From Thinopyrum elongatum (taxonomy: Eukaryota; Streptophyta; Magnoliopsida; Poales; Poaceae): a stretch of DNA of 64,000 nt. The notes beneath the pieces were generated by a model. That model had not been told where the DNA came from. It searched no databases and saw only the letters and a program-made list of their open reading frames with translations. Shown piece by piece: positions 45,660 through 55,200 of the stretch. The stretch spans positions 492,445,180 through 492,509,179 of the forward strand of contig CM022298.1 in NCBI GenBank assembly GCA_011799875.1, read 5' to 3'. The first letter of the stretch is position 1. Each line of letters starts with the position of its first letter. Both the position numbers and the translations under genes were made by a program.

Positions 45660-46382
45660 TTACTCGGAGTCCGAGTCCACATCCTCGACTTCGTCCTCGT
45701 CCCTCTTCCTCTTCCTCTTCGCCGACACTTCTTTGCTTGAATCGGACACTGGGCTCTGCTTCTTCATCCAACCCTTGTAGATATTTAAACAAAGGTAGGC
45801 ATCCGTTGCTGCGTACACGATGTGATCTTCATCTATTGTCTTCGACTCCCATGCATAATGAAACTCCGGGTGAGGTTTCTTCAGTTGAGCGTATGAAGGA
45901 TCAATCATGCCTGCTGCCAGGGTCAGCATTGAAGACTGAGAGGAGGACACCAGGCTTGCCTTCTGGAGATTGAAGGGCTGGCCTACAACGAGGCCTATCC
46001 GACCTAGGACTCTCCTATCGTTCGTAAAGTCTACAGTAACGAATTTCACTCTTTTGTCCTTGAGGAAGAACTCAAATTCCTGGCACCTAACGTCGGCATG
46101 GCATATGTGGTAGACCAAGCACACGTTATGTACGCAAACCTGGATCACGGCGGGCTTCTTCTTCTCTGCCTCCTTTAGAAGCTTCTCGCTTTCCAGGACT
46201 GTGGTGTACTCAACATCTAGCCCAGCGACCCACTCATCCTTTGAACTTCTGAACATGCGTAGGAAGTGAGCAAAGCATGCTTCCACCGTCGCGGATCTAT
46301 GGGTGTAGATGACGATGAACTCATCGCTGGTGATGGTTCTAACCTTGTACTCACCGGCGATCATGGAGATTTGGGAGGCCAT
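45660..46382 (-). CDS. 3'-5' exonuclease domain protein (DEDDy, WRN-exonuclease-like)
   Basis: A single uninterrupted 240-residue frame with the ATG in good context (ccatggcc). The fold follows the DnaQ/WRN exonuclease pattern. Exo I is GLDVEYT (D56, E58), followed by strand AVIQVCVHNVCLVYHI. Exo II is VTVDFTNDRRVLGRIG (D122). Exo III is HIVYAATDAYLCLNIY (Y190, D194). These acidic residues bind two metal ions in the family and remove nucleotides from DNA or RNA 3' ends. The tail has a nuclear-signal-like KRKRKR (223-228) followed by D/E residues. There is no helicase domain, as in plant WEX proteins. No TATA box is obvious. All catalytic residues are kept, so it may be functional. Confidence 0.82.
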   Translation of the reverse strand: MASQISMIAGEYKVRTITSDEFIVIYTHRSATVEACFAHFLRMFRSSKDEWVAGLDVEYTTVLESEKLLKEAEKKKPAVIQVCVHNVCLVYHICHADVRCQEFEFFLKDKRVKFVTVDFTNDRRVLGRIGLVVGQPFNLQKASLVSSSQSSMLTLAAGMIDPSYAQLKKPHPEFHYAWESKTIDEDHIVYAATDAYLCLNIYKGWMKKQSPVSDSSKEVSAKRKRKRDEDEVEDVDSDSE

Positions 46383-46780
46383 GGATTTTGGAGGCGGGTT
46401 AGGAGAAGTTTAACTGGTGTAATGTGAAAGGACGGGACGACTAGGAGCGAACTGTTGTAAGGTAGAAGACGGGGACGAGTAGGGCGTGCGAATGGCGTCG
46501 GGTGGTGGCTTGCCCGGTGGATAAATGGTTGCATGCCCCCAAAGAGTTCTCAAGTACTATGCGGGACCCACTAGATGTCATGTCTACTAGACCCATATCG
46601 TAGGCCTCACGGTATAGCTTCTGTGTGTTCGCACGCCATGCCAACGCATGCATGTAACTTCACTTAATTCCATCAACCGTCGCACCTCCCACGACCTTCG
46701 CCTTCCTCGCGCGGTCACGCCCTTTGAGACTTCGGACGGCTATAAATGAGCAATTTTTTTTGCCTACTCCGCATGCATGA
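46383..46780. other. Intergenic region upstream of the exonuclease gene
   Basis: A plus-strand tataaatgag (46741-46750) resembles a TATA box but has no ORF downstream; a MITE follows. No other signal is seen. Confidence 0.4.
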
Positions 46781-46782
46781 TA

Positions 46783-47025
46783 CTCCCTCTGGTCCTTTTT
46801 ACTCCGTGTGAGATTTGTGTCAAGTCAAAGTTTGCAAAGTTTTTGACCAAATTTATACTAAAAATATCAATATCTACAATACCAAATATATATTTTATGA
46901 AACTACATTTCATAATGATTATAAAAATATTGATTTGACATTGTGAATGTTGATACATTTTTCTATAAGTTTGGTCAAAGTAGAGGTACATTGACTTCAG
47001 ACAAAACTTATATGCACAATGCAGA
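46783..47025. repeat. Stowaway-like MITE with decayed right end
   Basis: Left end ctccctctggtcc after a TA. The AT-rich interior has caaagtttgcaaagtttttgac paired with a ggtcaaagtagaggtacattgac-like right half. The right TIR is lost. Confidence 0.55.
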
Positions 47026-47312
47026 CTAGTTCCTCCGTTCAGGTGCGTGCCATGTCCTATCTAGTCATCACAACAAGGTTAGCTATTAGAGTACTACTAC
47101 CTCCCTTCTAGTTTAAAGGGCTCGACTCAAAAATTTCACCTACTCTTACCAAGATAGAGGCGGTGGAATAGTTTTTGTAGTCTGCAAAAGTACTCAATTA
47201 ATGCTCTCGTTCTTCCAAAAAAAATGTGTTTACCAATGCATTATCGCATTGCATGCATACATGAACACTAGTAAATGACAAAGATTTTTACATGCATTAG
47301 TTAATATTCTCT
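47026..47312. other. MITE-like fragment and unassigned AT-rich sequence
   Basis: A ctacctcccttctagttt block near 47097 resembles a Stowaway left TIR, but no partner is found. Confidence 0.35.
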
Positions 47313-47315
47313 TTA

Positions 47316-47538
47316 GGCTACTCATAGTGGAAAGTATCATATACTAGTATCATGTGCATGATACTGGACTACCTTTATAGTGTCATGCATGACACAAAGT
47401 AGCATAGTATTTAACATGATACGGTATCTACCTATGTTACTCTAACCCCCCTCTCTTCTTTAATTCTTTGCCACATCTGCATGTTTGCTATTCCCGTGTG
47501 CATGATACCAGCTAAGATACCACCACTATAGCCAGCCT
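47316..47538. repeat. Tourist-type MITE
   Basis: 223 bp with TTA on both sides (47313-47315 and 47539-47541) and TIRs ggctactcatagtgg / ccactatagccagcc, fitting the PIF/Harbinger superfamily. Confidence 0.8.
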
Positions 47539-47931
47539 TAATCATCGCATGCAATAATTTAGTGCACCTTGAAATCTGAACATGTGTGGGGCGTGTATGT
47601 TTTTAATGACTTGAGACTATACCTAGCCCAGCATGCAAGATGACTTATTATGCACCGTTCCCCATACCTGCAGGAAGCCCGTTCGTCTCCAAATCTTTTC
47701 CTCTCCATGTGTGAAAACAATCTGTCTGCATGACTCTCCTTCTCCCTCCGGCAATCCCACAACTCCACCCTGTGTGGAAAAAATCTGCATGCATGACTCT
47801 CCTCCCCCCGCGCTCGTCCAATCCGTTGTGACCAACAATATTTCCACCCCTTCCCTCCAGCGTAATTTACTCCAACAAATATGCCCACGTAGTTGTTACA
47901 TTAATCACGCAACATAGGTGTGTCATTGCTC

Positions 47932-47941
47932 GCTATAAATA
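47932..47941 (+). promoter_or_regulatory. TATA box of the 241-aa gene
   Basis: gctataaataccgc, 77 bp before the ATG at 48018. Confidence 0.75.
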
Positions 47942-48017
47942 CCGCGCCTCCCACGGCATTCGGAAGAACGCTCACGTTCATCGCTATCTTCTCCCCCTCC
48001 CTCTCACTTCGACCACC

Positions 48018-48743
48018 ATGGCATCGCCCCTCCAAAGCCCTAGGCGCCCCACACTGCACCGCGCGGAGGGTCACGCGTCGTCGTTCCATTCCTCGCCGCC
48101 ACTAGTCGAGGAGGACGCGTCGGTGTTCCGCTCCTCGCCGCGACGCGTCAAGGTGGACGCGTCGGTGTTCCCAGTCTCGCCAGCACACGCGTCGGAGGAC
48201 GCATCAGCTCCCCGCTACGAGGAGAACGTCGCGCCGCCCGTCGAGCCCCCCAGCCTTGAGGAGCTTTGGAAAGAAATGGAGGTCGCCTTGTGGGAGGCTT
48301 TGCCTCCGGCAGAGCACGCCAAAATAGAGGCGGAGAAGAAGGCCGAGGAAGAGAAGCACGTCGCGAGGCATGCTGCCTGGCAGGCCTATGTCGCGTCCAA
48401 GAGAGTCAGGCAATTGGATCTTTGGCAGAAGGCTCGTGCGAGGGCTGTGAGGGTGGCGGAGGACGCCCGTGCCAAAGCCCTGAGTGCAGTCGGGCCCAAG
48501 CGCCTCATCTACGCTTGGCAGTACATGGACTGGGTGCACGCTTCCAGCGAGGAGGAGTACCTGTTGGCGCCGGATCACCACACCGGTGAGATCGCGCTCG
48601 CCCGCCGGCAAGCCGCCAATCAGCACCTCACGAGTTGCGAGGCTGAGGAAGAGGCATTGTGTCGGCGCGCTGGGAAACGGCCGCGCACCAGGGCACTCGT
48701 GGCGCACCGCAAGCGCTCCTGCGAGCGCCGTGGCTTTTATTAG
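48018..48743 (+). CDS. 241-aa coiled-coil protein of unknown function
   Basis: An intact single-exon frame with a TATA box 77 bp upstream and a strong start context (gaccaccatggca). Residues 1-70 are disordered and hold four DAS repeats, three of them in spaced V-x-x-DASVF or EDAS units. Residues 75-170 are a long charged helix (EELWKEMEVALWEAL, EAEKKAEEEKH, WQKARARAVRVAED) likely to be a coiled coil. Residues 165-215 contain conserved-looking aromatic residues (RLIYAWQYMDWVHASSEEEYLL). The C-terminus is basic (KRPRTRALVAHRKR). No enzyme motif is visible and I do not know the family. The intact frame and promoter argue for a recently active gene. Confidence 0.7.
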   Translation: MASPLQSPRRPTLHRAEGHASSFHSSPPLVEEDASVFRSSPRRVKVDASVFPVSPAHASEDASAPRYEENVAPPVEPPSLEELWKEMEVALWEALPPAEHAKIEAEKKAEEEKHVARHAAWQAYVASKRVRQLDLWQKARARAVRVAEDARAKALSAVGPKRLIYAWQYMDWVHASSEEEYLLAPDHHTGEIALARRQAANQHLTSCEAEEEALCRRAGKRPRTRALVAHRKRSCERRGFY

Positions 48744-49266
48744 GAATAATTTAGTTTCTTAAGGCGATCTCATTAGTTTTGGGGCGCAAATGATAAATCT
48801 CGAATGTTTGGGAATTATTAGCGTCCTTAATTAAGTATGTAAAAGGAAAATTTTGGAAACCTTGTGTATCCGTACGCATTTTGTAAGTACGTGCATATAG
48901 CACAAACTTACCTATATATCGCACTACACGTCTCTCTCTATATATGCTTGCAGAATGTGCTACTACTATTACTTATGTACGTGCAAATGCACGTTTTAAC
49001 ATTATGATGCGGTTTTTGTAAAAGTAGAAAAACAGCACTAGTCAAGCTTGTGAAACGATTCAATGCAAAAGAAATGCAAAAATGCTCGTTTGATTGTTTA
49101 CTTTTAGCTTCCTTCTCTGTGATTATTTCTCTATCATACTTTGTACGGAGTATCTCACTGGTCGGGAAGGCATGCAAATTCCCAAACCGCTTCGTACACC
49201 CTGCATCGAATTTTTTTCCTAACAAGTTGTGCCGTGCAGTTGGAATTCCAACTTGAGTACTACTAC
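48744..49266. other. 3' flank of the 241-aa gene
   Basis: No further ORF of note; probable 3' UTR in the first 150-200 bp. The remainder is AT-rich without signals. Confidence 0.5.
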
Positions 49267-49274
49267 TAGGAGTA

Positions 49275-49638
49275 CCAGGGGCCAGTTCTTTTAGGCTTAT
49301 AGATTAGTAATCCCATAACTACTACCTCCGTCCTGGTTTATTGGTCCCCATTGTAATTTGTGTCAAATTTTGACCATAAATTTAACTAATGAAATGTTTA
49401 TGCATGTCACCAAAAATTATATAACTTTTGTTGACATGCACTAACATTTTATCAGTTAAATCTTTGGTCAAAATTTAGCACAAATTACAATGGTGACTAA
49501 TAAACCAGGACGGAGGTAGTAGTTTAGAAGCCCAAATGAATGAGTGAGGTGCCTTATGTTACTCTCCACTGTGACTAGTCTTATGGAAAAGTTGGGGAAG
49601 AGACGGCTTATTTTTTAAGCCGCCAAAAGAACTGGCCC
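49275..49638. repeat. hAT-type MITE containing a nested Stowaway MITE
   Basis: Left CCAGGGGCCAGTTCTTTT and right AAAAGAACTGGCCC form an imperfect TIR. An 8-bp duplication taggagta flanks it at 49267-49274 and 49639-49646. The right end lacks about four terminal bases. It is interrupted at 49322-49519. Confidence 0.65.
49322..49519. repeat. Stowaway-type MITE with long TIR, nested
   Basis: 198 bp flanked by TA on both sides. The TIRs (ctacctccgtcctggttta... / ...aaaccaggacggaggtag) extend more than 40 bp. The same family occurs, less complete, at 20947 and 49903. Confidence 0.88.
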
Positions 49639-49702
49639 TAGGAGTAGTAGCTAGGGATACTAGGAGTAGTAGCTAGGGATACTAGGAGTAGTAGCTAGGG
49701 AT
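49639..49702. repeat. 22-bp minisatellite, three copies
   Basis: taggagtagtagctagggatac repeated three times head to tail (the last copy incomplete), directly at the right end of the hAT MITE. Confidence 0.85.
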
Positions 49703-49902
49703 CGAGTGGGCGAGATGAACCAGACAAAGTAAATGCAGAGAGATGAAACGCAAAAAAGACAGAGGGATGTGATGGTTGCTTGTCCGTTTATTTTACCAGG
49801 CCACTTATTTCTGGGAGTGGTGGGGTTTTGTGATATGACGGCTTTACTGCCGCGCCACGAGCGGGTTGAGACTCCCGTGCAGCGCCGCCCTCTACACTAG
49901 TA

Positions 49903-50096
49903 CTACCTCGGTCGTGGTTTATTAGTCCCCCATTGAATTTGACTGAAGATTTAACTGACAAAATGTTAGTGCATGTCAACAAAAACTAAATCGTTGGATT
50001 TGTATTTGAACATAGTTTTCAATGATATAATTTTTGGTGACATGCATGAGCATTTATCTTACTATATATAATGTTAGTTAAATTTATGGTCATACT
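49903..50096. repeat. Truncated Stowaway-like MITE
   Basis: Begins ctacctcggtcgtggttta after a TA. The right TIR is replaced by tatatatagtaagg and Helitron-like sequence. Confidence 0.55.
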
Positions 50097-50420
50097 ATAT
50101 ATAGTAAGGTGCCCATGCGTTGCACGGAACAGTGAAATGCATTGATCGGGGAGTTGTTTATTTTGACAAAGTATGTGGGGGTCATCTCATGTGTAATGAG
50201 TATCGATAGGTTTCTTCGGATATTATTTCTTCTCTAGAGTTCACAAACATCCGGGTGAAATAGATAAAAAGTATCTTTTGCAAACAAAAGCGTTCAACTA
50301 TTCAACCTGCATCCAAAACTTGTGAAGAAATAACATGTATTGTGCTTTGCAAGAAATGATCTTTAAGAATTAGTTTTTGAGTATCGATTTTGTTTATTTT
50401 TCTAGACCACCATGAATGTA
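50097..50420 (-). other. Possible Helitron 3' end and unassigned sequence
   Basis: ggtgcccatgcgttgcacggaac at 50109-50131 matches the hairpin of the short Helitrons (minus strand), but the terminus reads ccttactat rather than CTRR. The body to 50420 has no other feature. Confidence 0.35.
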
Positions 50421-50990
50421 CTCCCTCCGTCTAGGTGAATAAGTCATCTTAAGTTGTGCACCGTGACCAAGAATGAGGGGAAAATGAGAGCACTTAATGT
50501 TTATTTGCTAATTAATAGCATTGCATGCAATGAACTAACCACTGCATTTCGTGTTTGGTAGTGTTGAGTCATTGAAAACATGCACGCCCCACATCTCTTA
50601 TTGGTTGATATGTCAAGAAACAAGAAACAAGGTGGGAGTTAATGCACCGCGCCTAAGTGTTTTGGGATTATTTGGTTTTCGTAAGGTGACTTAGAGCGAT
50701 TACAATAAGGTACAGTCAGCAGGCTGTAAGAAGTAAAGTAATATTTCTAATGCTTAGTTGGAGGAGAGAGAATGTAAGCGGGCTCTCATGCAAGAGCCAG
50801 CTGCAGCACATGCTCCTAGGCACTATGTGAGAGTGGAAAGTGGGCCATGTATTAATAAAGTAGCACATACTTATAGCTAATTGTTATACATGTTGGCTAT
50901 AAGTTGGCTATAGATGACATGGCACTTTCTTATAGTCAACAGTTGGCTATACTATTAATAACCATGCTCTTATACACCTAGACGGAGGGA
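50421..50990. repeat. Stowaway MITE interrupted by a Tourist MITE
   Basis: The outer TIRs ctccctccgtctaggtgaat / ...acacctagacggaggga pair exactly once the insert 50694-50969 and one TTA are removed. A TA precedes the left end. Confidence 0.8.
50694..50969. repeat. Tourist MITE, nested
   Basis: 276 bp between two TTA copies (50691-50693 and 50970-50972), with termini gagcgattac... and ...taaccatgctc. Confidence 0.75.
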
Positions 50991-51217
50991 TTAAATCAGG
51001 ATGACTTGGAAGGGGGCAGAGGAGATGTAAGAAATGGTTCATCATAAGTCTTTCACCACTACTGTAGTAAAAATTCTCAATTAATCTCATAAATGGCACG
51101 CGAGAACTCTAATGGAGCAAAAGCATACATGGAAGATTCTAGACTAAACCATAAATGGATACATGTTTGTTCAAGCGCGATACTCTAATAGAGCAAGATC
51201 ATGCATGGAAGGTTCTA

Positions 51218-51242
51218 TACTATATAAATAAGAAGTCTCCAC
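51218..51242 (+). repeat. 25-bp block shared with 52951-52975
   Basis: A TATA-containing stretch tactatataaataagaag plus tctccac is identical at 52951-52975. See the findings section. Confidence 0.85.
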
Positions 51243-51274
51243 ATGCTTAGACAACGGATTACATTGAGCAAAGA

Positions 51275-52090
51275 CTAATGATGAACATTTGACTTGGTAA
51301 TGCATATGACCAGGTGAACCTCCTTGGAGTCCCCGTGCACCATCTTGGGGTGAAAATCATACCAGGCGTCTTCCATGTCCACATTGCCGGGAACGGAGCA
51401 GCTCGGCACAGTCCCAGTCAGCGTGATGGACGCGGCGTGGGCGCCCTCGTACCTCGGAGGGGCAGTAACAGTGAGCACGCACCCGTACACCGGCCTTGTG
51501 TCAGCATCAACGGCGTTGCCCCTGACGCCCACTACAGAGACGGGGCGGCGACCTGCGCGGGCCTTGCCAGTGCCCACGGCCAAGAGGAAGACGCTGTCGT
51601 CCTCCTCCGCGACTAGTAGGCGGCGGTGATCCTCCAGCGACTCCGGCACGGCGAACGGGTAGCACGTCTCGTACTTGATGTTCATCGCCGCGGGCCAGTA
51701 GTGAGTGACGGACGGTGCCGTGAGGTGATGCACGAGGCTCGCTGGCGAGCCCTCAAACGGCGGCGTGCACTCATAGCAGTAGCAGGGCGCGTGAGCGCAT
51801 CTAGAACTATGCTCCGCCAGCGAGTGTTGGTCGACGTACCTCTCGCAGCCGAAACTCTTGTAGACGCAGGGCACCTTGCAGGCATCAACCAGGCCGTCCA
51901 TGAAACAGGAGTGGTTGTAGGGGGCATTGCGCCCGCCGAATGGAGCGCAGCAGTAGCACACGAAGCAGTAGATGGTGTCCTTACTAGTACTCCCGCCCGA
52001 TCTTGTACTATTATTTATATATAGAGAGAGAGAGATAAAAAAATTGAGTTGGTGATGATGGTGTGCCTGCCATCTTGTAATATAGACCAT
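51275..52090 (-). pseudogene. SINA-like E3 ubiquitin ligase fragment fused to Helitron sequence
   Basis: A 271-codon minus-strand frame. About residues 28-271 resemble a SINA/SIAH protein: a second-half RING remnant (CFVCYCC), the SIAH zinc finger (VPCVYKSFGCERYV, HSLAEHSSRCAHAPCYC), and the substrate-binding domain (CYPFAVPESLEDHRRLLVAEEDDSVFLLAVG, ending VHLVICITK). The first RING half and the normal start are missing. Residues 1-27 come from Helitron D, which abuts at about 52020. SINA ligases ubiquitinate target proteins; without a full RING this product probably could not recruit an E2. The chimera is open, so it may be transcribed. Confidence 0.7.
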
Positions 52091-52524
52091 CCGATCTATA
52101 TCTGACGGATAGAAAGCAAACTATGACAATTTTACAAAAGATACCCACACCTCTCTCCACATTTACAGATAAGGCCTTGCCTCGTTCATCCTTATCTCCC
52201 ACAACCTCATTGCTGAGCAATTAAAAAAGGAAGTCTCTGGAACAATCTGGCATGGTGGCCGCTGCCGGCGCCGTCCATCCCCATGCCTCCGCCCAGTCCG
52301 ACCACCAGTCACCACCACGCCCCACTCCTCGTCACCTTATCTCTCATCTTTCTCGAGATATCATTTTTTCGATGAAATTCTCGAGATACCATTTTTCCGA
52401 TAAAATTCTCGAGATATCATTAGTTTTTACACATGGGATTACTCCTGCGTGGGTCAATCACTACAGGTGTTTTGTAAAAAAAATGCATCTTGATGTTCCG
52501 TGCAATGCATGGGCATCTTGCTAG
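52022..52524 (+). mobile_element. Larger non-autonomous Helitron, copy D
   Basis: Its first ~190 bp and last ~45 bp match the 241-bp copies A-C (gttggtgatgatggtgtgcc near the start; the hairpin and gcatcttgCTAG before T at the end). About 260 bp of unrelated GC-rich sequence sits between them. The 5' TC terminus is decayed. Confidence 0.65.
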
Positions 52525-52525
52525 T

Positions 52526-52950
52526 TTGCATATAATTCCAAACACCACGTAGACACGTTCTTTGACCATTTTACAACTGTGTTAGTATCATTGTTAGTGG
52601 TCAGCCGGTGCAACTTATAGCCCCGGGTGTTTTAACCTTTTTTTAGTAATGATATCTGGTGATTGTTCGACACGAGCTCAATCCTGGCAAATCCCACGTA
52701 ACCGTCAGATTTCCATCCGACGGTGGCCTGTTTTTAAGCCATAGTATTTGACAAAACCGCCACCCTTACACACGTACTATAACTGCGTCGCGGGCGTTTG
52801 CAACAGCCATGTCTCCTAGCGAACGTTTGCTGGGGATTGGAGTTAGCACCGATGATGGTTCGTAGTCGTTCCACGCTCGGGCATTGAAGTTTGTAACTAT
52901 TTTAGAATATACTACTCCTCCGGTGCTAGTAGTAGAGCAGAGTCCTACTC
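52526..52950. other. Unassigned intergenic sequence
   Basis: No repeat or ORF recognised apart from low-scoring frames. Confidence 0.4.
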
Positions 52951-52965
52951 TACTATATAAATAAG
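52951..52965 (+). promoter_or_regulatory. Candidate TATA region of the F-box gene
   Basis: ctatataaataag about 220 bp upstream of the ATG at 53181. The identical stretch at 51218 has no gene downstream on this strand. Confidence 0.4.
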
Positions 52966-53180
52966 AAGTCTCCACTATCACTCAAGCAAGTTGTCTGGCA
53001 TCGATATGACCCTACGCTGCTGGGATGTGTCTCGTAAGTCAAGCGGCGTGATGTTGTCAACATCACCTGTCCACTTCCCGCAGCACATATTCGCTTCTCC
53101 ATCTTCGTCCGCACATAATCGTCCAATCTTCCATCCCCGCTAAGGCCCCTCCCCCCTCTTCCGAAACCCAAGGACTAACA

Positions 53181-54610
53181 ATGGCAGAACCGAGCAGCGT
53201 CTGCCGAAAGAGTGGCTGGAATTCGCTCCCCACAGAGGTAATCAAGCTCATTGTTTCGCGTGTGGACAATCTCAGTACCATGCCGCTCACTGCGTGCTCG
53301 TCGGGGCTGTACCGTTTACTCAAAGCCCTCAGGCCGGAGCTTTTTAAGCCAGCTCCTTGCTTGTTGATGCCGCCTGATCTTCAGAAACGGCGTGTCACAC
53401 AGCATAACGATCGTAGGGTGGTGAGCATCAACCCCCTTGACTGCGATCCGATCCCCGTCACCCTCAACTACATTAACGGTATGTACTAGGTCGGCATTAA
53501 CACGTCTTGGATGGTGCTCGTCGACGGTCACGGCAGCTGGATGCTCGTGGAGGTCTACACCCGGCGATTGATCCCCCTTCCTTTGATTAACACTGCACTG
53601 CTTTGGCGCCGCGGCCCAGAATACTCGGAATCTTACAGTAGCCAACATGATACCAAGTTTGATTTGCTCAAGGTTGTAATCTGCCAAGTGCCCACAAGAT
53701 TTGCGAATTATAAAGACTTTAGGCTAATTGTGTTCTTCAACCGCGGTCTCGCCTATCTGATAGTCACTGCGGTAAGTGGATAAATCTGCACGTCCATCGC
53801 AGGATCATACATCCTCCATGGTTCTCTGATGCCATTGAACACAAGGGCTTCATTTACGATGTGGACTCCTTCTATGGCTGGACGTATTGCTGGCCTACTC
53901 CAGTCATCGCTACAAACGGCTCTTACAGCAGTATGTTACTTTCCTATGATATCATGATGGCTTGCTTATATTAATGTCAACATTTACTGAAAAATATTCA
54001 TGCTCATAACATGCTGTTCTTAAGATTGACTACAGTACGAGCCCTTTTTTATTTGACTCCAACTTGATATGATGTTGTAGGCCGCCTGGTGTCCCTACCC
54101 TTCCTAATCCCAGAACCTTTCAAAGAAAAGCGGCATGGTAGTTGCAGGTGGTTCCTGGCTCGATCAGACGACGGCGAACGATTGATGATCGTTCGCACGT
54201 ACCGGACGTGTTGTTTCGCGGAATACAATCACAGTCACTGCAAGGTCTTTGAGCAGGATCCCAGCTTCTCTGGGCCTTCAGAAATTTTTGACTGGAGGAT
54301 GGTAAGTAGCCTTGGTACACGCTCTCTGTATCTTGGACTGAATTATTCGATTAACCAGAAGATAACCGACGGCAAGGATCATGATGGCAGCGTGGTTTCA
54401 TTCATCAGGCAAAACTGTGTGTACACAGCGTACCATGCATCTCTCCATGCACCATACCCTGATATGTGCCGCCACGCTCTGCAGCCCAAAGTAGGAGAGA
54501 GGGTCGCAAGTATCAGACTTCGACCTGCTAGCTGGAGTTTCCCCCGCCAGTCACCCATCTGGTTCAAGCCGTCAGCCAATCTCCATAGCTTAATAAATAG
54601 TAATGTCTAA
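53181..54610 (+). pseudogene. F-box/DUF295 protein gene, broken
   Basis: Exon 1 (53181-53930) starts with an F-box-like segment (WNSLPTEVIKLIVSRVDNL) and a DUF295-type body. Splice sites GTATGT (53931) and ttgtag (54080) join it in phase to exon 2 (54081-54610), which ends with the family's typical LYLGLNYSIN and the NCVYTAYHA region. Breaks are a TAG at 53487-53489 and a one-base deletion near 53773. F-box/DUF295 (KIB-like) proteins act as substrate adaptors of SCF ubiquitin ligases, and many grass copies are pseudogenes. Total coding length would be about 425 codons. Confidence 0.75.
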
Positions 54611-55200
54611 CTAAGCCAGTTAGTTAGATGCGTACACTTGGTGTAGTAGGATCTTTATTTAGTTTGATGCATACACTTGTTCTTTTTTGGTAGCCCTTTT
54701 GTAATGATGGCTGATGTTTGGTTTGGAAGAGAGAGTTGTGTCTTTACTCTTCTGGCTTGCTTACTGCTTCTCTTGCACCCCCAGCCCTGGTTGTTGCTGC
54801 TGCTGTTTTCAATGTACAATCAGTAGTATATTTCGTTTGTTGGTTGAATAAATGTGTTGTTAGAATGACAAACACAATGTTTTGGAAGTCGTTGCACGGT
54901 CTGATCCTTTAGTGCCCCGTACCGTACGTAGCGCATACTATTTTTGATACGGAACACATTTTCCACTTGTCGATAACATGCAGCCCACTGATGAAGGCCG
55001 AATAGAGGAGCCCATAATTAACTGTAAGGGAGGCTCTCACATGAATCCGGCTAGGTACATGCTCATGGTCCCCTAAACATAAATAAGTAAATAAATAAAT
55101 AATAAATAAAGCTAAATGCTCATGCACCAGTTCTTTAAATTCACGATTTGAAAAGTCAAATTTTAACAGGAGGATATTATTTCCTATGAGAGTGTCGTTA
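54611..55200. other. 3' flank of the F-box pseudogene
   Basis: A (TAAA)n tract is near 55080-55112. No ORF of note. Confidence 0.5.

Noticed and set aside
50097..50420. Fifth Helitron copy
   Set aside because: The hairpin matches, but the terminus is not CTRR and no 5' end was found, so it is kept only as a low-confidence note.
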